A stretch of DNA of 13,338 nucleotides from Microcaldota archaeon (GTDB taxonomy: Archaea > Micrarchaeota > Micrarchaeia > Anstonellales > Bilamarchaeaceae): assembly GCA_021823425.1 (NCBI GenBank), contig JAKANX010000023.1, positions 1 through 13,338 on the forward strand, read 5' to 3'. Below, piece after piece: positions 1-9,300 of the stretch (positions are counted from its first letter, which is position 1; the number at the start of each line of letters is the position of its first letter). The notes beneath the pieces were generated by a model. That model was given only the letters and a program-made list of their open reading frames with translations, did no database searches and had not been told where the DNA came from. Both the position numbers and the translations under genes were made by a program.

Positions 1-1
1 C

Positions 2-3000
2 GGATTCAACTCGGTGCTTGCGGCGACCGCGAACAACTCGGCGTGCGGCCTCGCGACCGGCGACTTCGACAACGACACCCACCTGGACTTCATCGTGGGC
101 GAGGGCGACAACAGCATCGCCTTCTACAGGAACCGCCTCGTCTCCTTCGAATACAACGACACCATCGCCTCCGCGTACCTGCCCTTCGGCATGACCGCGG
201 GCGACTACAACGCGGACGGGAAGGAGGACGCGTTCGCAGGGGACTACGGAGGCCAGCTCAACTTCGTGGAGAACAGGATGAACTCCACCTACTTCGGGTT
301 CAACATAACCGGAATCTACGGGAACATAGGCTCCAACGGCCTCATATACGGGCTTTGTTCGGGCGACTACGAGCTCAACGGCACCTACCCAGACATCCTG
401 AGCGGGGACAACAACGGCGACATAGAGCTCATGAGGAACAGGAACAACACATACACGCAGAAGAAGATTTCCAACGTTGGCGCCCCGGTGAAGTCCATGG
501 CGTGCATGGACGCGGACCACGACGGCGACATGGACCTGGTCGTCGCAACCTCCTCCAACATCACCCTGCTAACGAGCACGAGCATAGTGAAGAAGAGGGT
601 GGAGCCGTACGGAAGCGATATGCTCAAGATAACGATAAACATATCCAACCCGTTCTACGCGGACATGATGAACGTGAGCGTGCTGGACAACTGGAACAAG
701 GGCGACGTTTACCCGTTCTACGGCGCGCTGGACTCCTACGGGCACACGGCCGAGCCCTCGGTCATGGACCCCAACGGGTTCTGGTACAACGTCTCGCACG
801 CGAACGTGACCGACAACACGATAGAGTTCTACAACATCTCCCTGCTGCTCAGGAAGAACGAGAAAATCTCGTTCGTCTATTACGTGAAGGTCAATACGAC
901 TTTCGTGGCGCAGCTCGGGCCCACGGTAACCTATTACAGGGCAACCCCGCGCACTCCGCCCACGCCGTATTTCCTCACGGACGACGTGAACGCCCAAACG
1001 TCGCGCCCGAACGTGATAAACCCGGAGGACTATCCGCTCTCCTACGTGGTGGACCCCGGAGACGTGGGGGGCATAATGCCGGATCTCACGATAACGAACG
1101 TGTCAATTGCCGACGGGAGCAACAAGGCAACGCAGATTCCAAGCAGCACCGACCCGAACGCGTGCGGCTCCTGCTGCTACGTTGACAGCATCTACTACTG
1201 CCCGTGCCCCATAGTCGCGGTGGAGGGCATAGCCAACGACTCCCAGATGTCCGAAGGAAAGAACTACACGATAAACGCCACGGCAAAGAACATAGGCGAC
1301 GCCTCAAGCGTCGGAAACATTACCTTCCTCGTGAACGGCGTGCCCATAGACTCGTGCCAGGTTCCGCTCGCAATCAACCAGAGCGGAAGCTGCGGCGTGC
1401 TCTGGAACAACCCGGTGTCCGGGCCGTACAACCTCACGGCGTACGTGGACTGGGCGCAGAAGGTTCCGGAGACCAACGAGGACAACAACAACATGTCCAT
1501 GAACGTCACCATCGGCGCGTTCGCCGACCCCTACCTCCTGGACCTGCAAATCGTGGACCCCAGCGGGAACCCGATAAACGAGACGTACGAGACGAGCTAC
1601 GTGCGCTTCAAGGTCACGGTGGGCAACAACGGAAGCAGGAACGCCACCGCGCTCGTAATCGCGAACGAGACTCCCGGCGCGACGAACAACAACGAGTACT
1701 ACGCGCCGGACACGAGCATGGGCGGATGGTTCTACAACCACGGATGGGAATGGTGGGTGATGGGAACCCAGTGCAGCGGAGGCAGGGCGCCCTACAAGAT
1801 ACCCGTTGCCGCAGGAAGCACCGCGACCGCGATGGTGGGCAACCTCGTGACCACGCTCACGCCCTACGTGCCGTACGACATAAACGTCACCGCATACCTT
1901 TACCCGCCCTACCCGTCGTACCCCGGGGACCAGAACCTGCTGAACAACAATTACACCGTGACGCGCACCCTGCACGTGAAGCCCGTTCCCGCGGACGGGG
2001 ACATACAGAACGGCTACAAGTCCAACAGCGGCTACCCGTACACGGTCACGCCAACCTCGTACGCGTCCATGCGCTACTACCTGCCCGGCCTCAACCTGAT
2101 AAACATAAGCGGGTACAACGTCAAGAATTTGGGAAGCCAGGACCTCAACACCACGATTAGCTTCGCGCTTGACGGGGTGCCGATAGGGACATTCAACGTT
2201 TCGGTGCCGCCGCACACGCAGGCCGAGCAGCCGGTGAGCATGTTCATCAACCTCACGGGGATGAACAACAGGACGCACACGATTAGCGCCCTGCTCGCGC
2301 CCGTGCCCAACGAGACGACGACCAACACGCAGACCGCGAGCTACACCACGAACCCGTTTGACATCACGGTTTCCAACATATGGCTCTCGGACACCAAGCC
2401 CGCGCTCAACCAGACCGTCTACCTTTACGGGCAGGTGTGCGCCTCGGGGGGATACGCGAGCTTCCCGAGCATAAACGGCCCGGACCCGTACTGGGAGACC
2501 GGCGCGTTCAACGCGAGCGTGTACGCGCAGGGCGTCTACCTCGGCGACGTGCAGGTGCCTTCGCTCAAGCTCGGCGGCTACTACTGCCCGCGCTGCTGCG
2601 CCAACGTGGCAATACCGTACTCCATACCCTCGGACATAAGCGACAACTTCACGGTCACATACTGGGCCGACAGCAGGAACCAGGTGGAGGAGAGCAACGA
2701 GTCCAACAACAACCTCACCAAGACATTCACCCTGATGACGGGCAAGATAAGCTTTTCAATCCTTGACACTTCGTACGTGAGCGGCAGGCACCAGTACGTC
2801 AACCTGCGCTTCACGAACAACGAGCCGAGCACGATGCCCGTGTACGCGCTCAGCGTGGAGCTCTTCAACGACAGCGGCAAGGCGGCGAGCATGTACTACT
2901 ACGGCCTGCCCGCGGGCGACTGGAGCACGATGCCGAGCATGTTCAACATGACCGCGCACACGAACACCACCAAGACGTACACCGTGTACCTGCCCGACAG

Positions 3001-3319
3001 CCTCGCCGGCAACTACACGGTGGTGGCGAGGATGTATTCGGGCTACACGATAAACGCGCAATCCGCCGGAGGCGGCGTGTGGGGAATGCTCATGCCCGGG
3101 GACCGCGGGGCGGTTGAAATCACTGCGACGCCGCCGCTGGCGATAAACGGCGTGTACGCGCTCTTCGCGGAGAACTACAAGCACCGCGTGGACAGCTTCA
3201 TGGCGAGCGGGCAGAACAACATGACCGCCTCGGCGACCGCGTACCTTTACATGGTGCGCACGGCTTACAAGAACGTCACGATACAGAGGGGCAACGAAAT
3301 AATCGTCGGTGTGGAATGA
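2..3319 (+). CDS. Secreted FG-GAP/CARDB repeat adhesin-like protein (5' partial)
   Basis: The reading frame is open from base 2, so the true start and signal peptide lie upstream; the GTG at 14 is not a credible start because the frame begins inside a repeat. 1105 codons are visible (numbered here from base 2). Residues ~10-195 hold four FG-GAP/VCBS-type blades with Asp-rich loops (GDFDND at 20, GDYNADG at 67, GDYELNG at 121, DADHDGD at 170). Residues ~200-310 resemble a DUF11-type domain. Then come CARDB/Ig-like domains at ~360-505, 511-661, 697-785, 786-912 and 917-1018, two of them ending in the CARDB-typical NE-x-NNN motif. N-X-S/T sequons are abundant throughout. The C-terminus has no transmembrane helix or recognised sorting signal, so the protein is probably secreted and held by other surface components. 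Known members of these families mediate extracellular adhesion or scaffolding; the ligand cannot be read here. The stop overlaps the start of the protease gene. Confidence 0.85.
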   Translation, partial: GFNSVLAATANNSACGLATGDFDNDTHLDFIVGEGDNSIAFYRNRLVSFEYNDTIASAYLPFGMTAGDYNADGKEDAFAGDYGGQLNFVENRMNSTYFGFNITGIYGNIGSNGLIYGLCSGDYELNGTYPDILSGDNNGDIELMRNRNNTYTQKKISNVGAPVKSMACMDADHDGDMDLVVATSSNITLLTSTSIVKKRVEPYGSDMLKITINISNPFYADMMNVSVLDNWNKGDVYPFYGALDSYGHTAEPSVMDPNGFWYNVSHANVTDNTIEFYNISLLLRKNEKISFVYYVKVNTTFVAQLGPTVTYYRATPRTPPTPYFLTDDVNAQTSRPNVINPEDYPLSYVVDPGDVGGIMPDLTITNVSIADGSNKATQIPSSTDPNACGSCCYVDSIYYCPCPIVAVEGIANDSQMSEGKNYTINATAKNIGDASSVGNITFLVNGVPIDSCQVPLAINQSGSCGVLWNNPVSGPYNLTAYVDWAQKVPETNEDNNNMSMNVTIGAFADPYLLDLQIVDPSGNPINETYETSYVRFKVTVGNNGSRNATALVIANETPGATNNNEYYAPDTSMGGWFYNHGWEWWVMGTQCSGGRAPYKIPVAAGSTATAMVGNLVTTLTPYVPYDINVTAYLYPPYPSYPGDQNLLNNNYTVTRTLHVKPVPADGDIQNGYKSNSGYPYTVTPTSYASMRYYLPGLNLINISGYNVKNLGSQDLNTTISFALDGVPIGTFNVSVPPHTQAEQPVSMFINLTGMNNRTHTISALLAPVPNETTTNTQTASYTTNPFDITVSNIWLSDTKPALNQTVYLYGQVCASGGYASFPSINGPDPYWETGAFNASVYAQGVYLGDVQVPSLKLGGYYCPRCCANVAIPYSIPSDISDNFTVTYWADSRNQVEESNESNNNLTKTFTLMTGKISFSILDTSYVSGRHQYVNLRFTNNEPSTMPVYALSVELFNDSGKAASMYYYGLPAGDWSTMPSMFNMTAHTNTTKTYTVYLPDSLAGNYTVVARMYSGYTINAQSAGGGVWGMLMPGDRGAVEITATPPLAINGVYALFAENYKHRVDSFMASGQNNMTASATAYLYMVRTAYKNVTIQRGNEIIVGVE
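38..589 (+). repeat. Four FG-GAP/VCBS-like beta-propeller repeats
   Basis: Four degenerate protein repeats are spaced 47, 54 and about 49 codons apart, with Asp-rich loops starting at bases 59, 200, 362 and 509. Repeats 1, 2 and 4 match the D-x-D/N-x-D-G calcium-loop pattern; repeat 3 (GDYELNG) has lost some acidic positions. Each loop is followed by a hydrophobic beta-strand (DFIVG, DAFAG, DILSG, DLVVA), as in integrin-type propeller blades. Seven blades are usual for a closed propeller, so further blades probably lie upstream of the window. Confidence 0.8.
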
Positions 3320-3324
3320 TGATG
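3308..3324 (+). promoter_or_regulatory. ATGA overlap, weak SD and triple ATG at gene 1/gene 2 junction
   Basis: The gene 1 stop TGA (3317-3319) overlaps the first ATG of gene 2 (3316-3318) as ATGA, a standard signature of translational coupling. Three ATG codons follow in tandem (3316, 3319, 3322). A GGTG at 3308-3311 lies 4, 7 or 10 nt upstream of them and is a weak match to the archaeal anti-Shine-Dalgarno sequence. No TATA/BRE-like element is evident ahead of the gene, so it is probably read from an upstream promoter. Confidence 0.6.
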
Positions 3325-6300
3325 CGGAAAACGGGAAGCGAAAGCGATAAAATGGTGCGGTGCGATAAACGCGGCATGCGCACAGCCCGAGCCCCGCTCA
3401 TTCTCATCGCAGCCCTCCTGCTGGCCCTCGCGTCGGTTTCCTTCGCCCAGCCAGCGTACGCGGAACCCTCCCGCTACATCGTCTTCATGAAGCAGAACTA
3501 TTCCGCTGCCGAGGCCGCGGACCAGATAACAGGGGCGTTCGGTTCGCCCCCCGAGAAGGAGTATTCGTACGGCGGGAAAACGGCGTTCGTGGTGAGCGCG
3601 TACGCGTATTCCGTGCGCGGCTTCCTCACGAGGCTCTCCACCGCGACCGCGGCTTCGGTGTCCACGGACTTCGCGTACAGCGTCCGGCCGGAATACGTCG
3701 CGCACGGGATGCTCGCCGAGACCGCGCCGATGATAGGGGCGGACGCGGCGTGGGCCGCCGGATATACCGGCGCCGGGTCCAAGGTGTGCATAATAGACGG
3801 GGGGATAGACTATTCGTCCACGCAGTTCGCATCCGGAATCACCGCTGCTGACTTTACGCACGACGACTGGTGCATACAGGGCGCCCCGCAGCAAACCGGC
3901 ACCACGCACAAGTACTACCTCAACATTTCTTCTTACATGGACCGGGAGGAGATTGGGCTCTGGTGGCGCAACACCTCGGACCGCTACGACCTCTCCGTAT
4001 ATTATCCGAACGGCACGCTCGCGCGCTCTAGCGCGGGAACTAACCTCGCGGACAGCGCCTACGGCAAGCTCTCTCTGGTCAACGTGACGGTGGGCTACGC
4101 CTACGGCTCCTACCTCGTAGTCGTCAATTACACGAGCGTTTCCGACTCCTCTGCCTCGCCGGTGCTCATGTGGGGTTCCTCCGTCGCCACGCAGCCCCAG
4201 TACTACAACAATTCCTCCAGCGGCTGCCTCGCGACCCCCAACCCGATTACCGCGGGCGACTCGCGCGCGTTCTACAACAACCACCCGCACGACGACACCG
4301 AGGACAGCCACGGAACGCACCTCGCCGGAATAGTCGCGAAGCAGAGCGTTCCGCAGGGAATAGGGCCCGGAGCCCAGCTCTTCATAGCCAAAGTGACGCA
4401 CAGCAACGGGGTCGCATGGGAAAGCGACATCGCGGACGCGATAAACTGGTGCGCGTTCAACGGCGTGAACATAATCCTCGTTGGCCCCGGGATTGACAAC
4501 GGCGGCGCGTGCGACAGCCTCGCCGCGGCCGCGGTGGAGGCGAACGGGAACACCAACATGCTCATAATAGCGCCCGCGGGCAACAGCGGCGCGGCGATAA
4601 GCGACCCCGGATGCGCGAAGGCCGCGCTCACCGTCGGCGCAGTTGACAAGTCCGGCTCCATAGCCCCGTTCAGCGCGCACGGCCCGGTCTCGGTTTCAGG
4701 CGACCCGAACAGGCTCAAGCCCGAGCTCGTCGCGCCCGGAGTGAACGTCACTTCCGCCGCGGTCCCCGACACCACGATCTCCCTTTCCGGAACCTCGGTT
4801 TCCGCTGCTGTTGTGGCGGGCGCGGCCGCGCTGCTCTACCAGAAGCTGCCGAACGTGGATTCTGCGGTCGCAAAGGCGATGCTCGTTGCCAGCGGGAACC
4901 GCATAGGCTCGTGCGACTACACCTACGGCTGCGGCCTCGTGAACGCGAGCAAGGCGCTCGGCTACGACTTCAAGGCAGGAAGGGTGCTGAGCAACTACAA
5001 GAACATCCTTTTCCACAACGACAACAGCGGCGTTTTCGACATGATGCTCTACTGGCGCGAGCCGGAGAACTCGCACGACGTTTTGCACATGGGCGCGCTG
5101 AAATCCGACCTGAGCGTGGAGCTGAACTCCACTAACGCGGACTGGAACTTCCAGCACGTTTCCGCGCCCTCGTCGCCGGGCGACAACTGGAACGTAACGA
5201 TAAATCCGCAGGGCCTCGCAGATACGTTATCCTATTTCCTGATATACCCGGACAACTACTCAATAGCGGCGGAATACACCAACAAGAGCTACCGCCGCGG
5301 CTACACCGAGTCCGTGGCCGTCTCGGTGAAGAACAACAACCCCTACATCCCGATACAGCTCAGCGGGATTGCGGTGGAGGTCTGGAACCAGACCTCGCTC
5401 GTGACGCAGCTCCACCTTGACGCGGACGAGAACTCCATGAGGATAGACTCGCTTTCCACCCGCGTGTTCACGTATCCGATATACATTCCGAACAACATGC
5501 CCCCGAACACTTTCCTCAAGGTGCGCGTTTTCAGGCGCGTTTCCGCGCTCGACCGCACCGTGGTCTGGCCCAAGGGCCTTGAAGGCACCGCGATGAACGA
5601 GAGCGCCGCGCGCGCGGGAAGCTACGACGACTCGTCATGGATGCCCACCGACTACTATAGCCTGAACTACCCCGCGCTCACCCGCACGCTGATTGCGGGC
5701 AGCAGCCACGGCCTCGTCATTGACCCGTTCGCGCCGTACAGCGCGAACTGCACCCTCTTCGCCAACGGCACGGCCCCGGGCAACGAGGTGGACTGGAACG
5801 GCACGCTCCAGCTCTACTCCTCGTGCGCCTCGGTCTCCGGGGAGAGGGAAAACAGCCCGTTCGAGTCGTGGGAAATCAGCTCCACGCCGATAGTGGACCC
5901 GCCGCTGCCGCCGTTCGTCATAGAGGTGGCTAACAACACCATGCGCCGCGGCTACTTTGAGATAGTGAACGTGAGCATCACCAACAACCAGGAAACCCCG
6001 CTCACCTTTGACTATATGGTCTTCGAGCTCTACAACACCACGGCGAACGAGACCGTCGCAACGCTCTGGAGCTGGGCGTCGCCCTCGGTGAACCCGCTCT
6101 CGAACGAGCTGCTCTCGTTCCCGGTCTACGTCCCCGACACCGCGCCCATTGGCCCGGACGTGCGGCTGCGGCTCACGGCCGAGCGCACGCAGGACTACAA
6201 CGTGAGCTTCGTGTCGCTGGGCTCCAGCATTCCGGCCTCGGACGCGCTCAACGAGAGCTTCGACGACTCCAAGTGGCCGGTGCAGCTGCCCAAGTTCGCC

Positions 6301-9300
6301 ACCTGGCACAGGCGCCACCTCTGGGCGGACAACGTGACCACCAAGTACGAGTTCACCCTGTACCACAGCTATTCGCCGTGCGCGAAAGGCCGCAGCTGCT
6401 ACAGCGGCCTGACCGAGCCGCCTTACTGGAGGGGCGACCTCACCCTGTACGACGTGTACAACGGAACCATGGCCCTCAATTACACATACCACATAGACCC
6501 CGCGAACTGCTGCTCGTACTGCTGCTCGGAATACGTTCCCGCTGGCTGGAGCATCCCCAAGCTCCAGTACTTCGGAGTGGGGCCCAACCTCCTTTCCATG
6601 TACATAGACGACGACATGGGCAGAACCCCGTCCCCGGACCCGCTGCTGCGCCGCGCCGCGTACCCTGCGGTGCTGGTCATCAAGCAGTATTTTGACATAG
6701 AGCGCTTCGGAGGCGCAAGCGAGGTTGCGCCCGAGCCGTCGCTGGACGTGAGCATAGTGCGCGCCGGAAACGGGACGCTGAGGCGCGGGTACTACGAGGA
6801 CACGACCGTGAGGATAATGAACAACAACCCGGTATCGGTCTCGCTCAACAGCCTCACCCTCCAGATGAACGCGCAGGGCAGGAAAATCCCGCTGGACGTG
6901 GACGGGTTCGGCTTCTCCCAGAGCCTTCCGGCTGGGATGGTGCAGTACTTCCCGTACCAGCTCTTCGTGCCCTCCAACATAATTCCCGACTCGCTGGAGG
7001 CCGAGGCCGTGTTCTCCTACGACATGGACGACGGGTGGAGGAGGAACTCCCCGGACGACGTCAACGCGATGGTCCGCTACGCCTACAACGACAGCAACTG
7101 GGTGATATCCAGCTTCAGCCCGTCCAAGCTCCACCGCAAGAAGTTCTTCCTTCCCAGCACCACCAAGGCCATTGACATCATGGCGAGCGGCATGGACTCG
7201 CTCTACTCCACGTGGAACGGCAGCTCCACCGTGAGCACGCTGGTTTCCCCGAACGCGTACAACGACTATTTCTGGCAGACCAAGAAGGGGACCTACTTCA
7301 ACACTTACGAGGAGAACCTCCTCTCGTTCGTAGCCAACAACTCCACCGCGGACGGAGGGGTGCGCATACGCGTGTACTTCAACGCCACTGCCACGCTCGC
7401 CGTGAACAGCACGAAGCCGGACGTGGAGGCCATTCGGGGCGCATACGACGTGAACGACACCATACTGGAGAACATGACCTACCCGATATCCCTCCAGTAC
7501 ACCAACAACCTGCTCTCGCCGGCGTTCGCCCAGACAATGATAGCGCTGCAGGACCGCGTGCTCCAGAGGAACGAGTACCTGCTCGGCGACTCTGTGCAGG
7601 TGCCGCCGAACACCACGATTCCCGGGCTGGTGCGCAACGTCTACGTCCCGGCCAACCGCCGCTACTTCGGCTTCAGCAGCCTCTCCGGCGGCTCCACCAC
7701 GCAGATTTTCGGGTGCGAAGGGAACAACACCGTCGCGATAGCCAACGGCTCCACCGTGACGTTCGCAATAGAGCCAATCACGACCGACGGCACGAGCACG
7801 CTCGGATTCGTGTTCAAGGGCGGCCACACCACCAGCGGGCTTTCCGCGCAGTGGTACATAAACGGCCGCTCCGTGCTGATACAGAATTCGTCCACCGGCG
7901 CCGCGAGCTGGAGCGCATCGGGCTTCACGCTCACGTTCATGCCCTGCGAGCGGTTCACGCTCAGCGACGGGACGGAATACGTTTACGGCACCTATTTCCT
8001 GTACGCGCCCATGAACAACAGCCGCGGCATAACTTTCGGGAACCGCACCCAGCCGTCCATAGCCGTCACTGCCTCTGGCGGAGGGTTCGTCGCAGTGGAG
8101 CTGAATTCCAACGCGTGCACCTCCACGTACTCCTTCTGCGGCTCGCTCATAGGCTCCACCCCGGACATGGTGCTCGTCCCGGTGCCCTACCGCTTCGCGT
8201 CCGAATTCCCGGAGAAGCACTACTGGAGGCGCGCGTACTCGGAATTCACGCAGGTATCCAGCCCGTCCTACGACACGTCGTTCTGGCCCGTGGACAGGGT
8301 GGGAAGGATAACCTCGCGCGACGGAACGTCGTTCATAGCCCCGCCTTACACGTACAGGGCGGAAATATACATTCCTGCCTCTACAAAAGAGGTGCTGCTC
8401 CCCAGGACCAGCGCGCTCGCGGTCAACGGGCAGAACACGACCTCCAATTCCATCTACCAGCTCGTCAACCTCGGCGACGTCAACGCGCTCACTTTCGCGA
8501 CCACGAGTTCTTCGCCGTACGCCCAGCTCATAGTCAATTACCTCGTTCCCATGTACAAGACCGCGATAATGGTGTTTGACTACGCCCTCAACCCGCCGTC
8601 GCAGACATTCCGCATCGCCGCGGGCGACAACGTGACCAAGCAGTTCACGCTCAATAACACGGGCAACCGCGCTCTTGAGATCAATATATCCACAGGCGAC
8701 GCGAACGCGATACCGAACGAAACAACGGTGCGCCTCGGCCCGGGCGAAGGCGCTGCATTCAACGTCACCTTCGTCACCGCGGGGCTGCCCATGGGCACGC
8801 ACACGGCCACCATAACCGCGCAGGACGCTAACGCGGGCACGCGCGCTGCGATAGTCTCGTTCAACGTGGAGGCCACCGTGGTGTACGACTTCCTGCTCAC
8901 GCCTCCGTCCAGTTCGTTCTCCATTTTCCAGGGCGAGTCCGCGAGCCAGCTTTACTCATTAGTGAACACGGGCAACAAGCCGGTCAACATAAGCCTTTCA
9001 ACGGACCGGACTTGGGCTACGCTGGATGCGGACAACTTCAGCTTCGCCCCGGGAGACAGCGCGAACTTCTCCGCGTTCTTCGCGGCCTCCAACTTCTCCA
9101 TAGGCGCCTACAACGCCACTATCAACGCGGACGGCGGCCTCGCCGGAACAAAGCAGTCCCCGGTGACGATAACCGTGAACCCGCTGATAAACGGGACCAA
9201 CCGCACGCTGCCCAACGGCACCTCGGACTACCTGATGCTTTTCGTGAACCCCGCGTCGGTCTGCTACCCCAACCAGGTTACCTTCACGGTAAAGGACTAC

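Noticed and set aside
43..2160. Open plus-strand frames at 43-1185 and 1204-2160 overlapping gene 1.
   Set aside because: They encode Arg/Gln/His-rich low-complexity sequence in another frame of a gene with recognisable FG-GAP and CARDB domains.
5635..8802. A very long open frame on the minus strand (about 1055 codons), antisense to the protease gene.
   Set aside because: Its product is an Arg/Val/Gly/His-rich composition with no domain or signal pattern, as expected of a shadow opposite a G+C-rich gene. The plus frame has a complete catalytic triad and clear domains. The antisense frame at 3265-4680 is rejected for the same reason.
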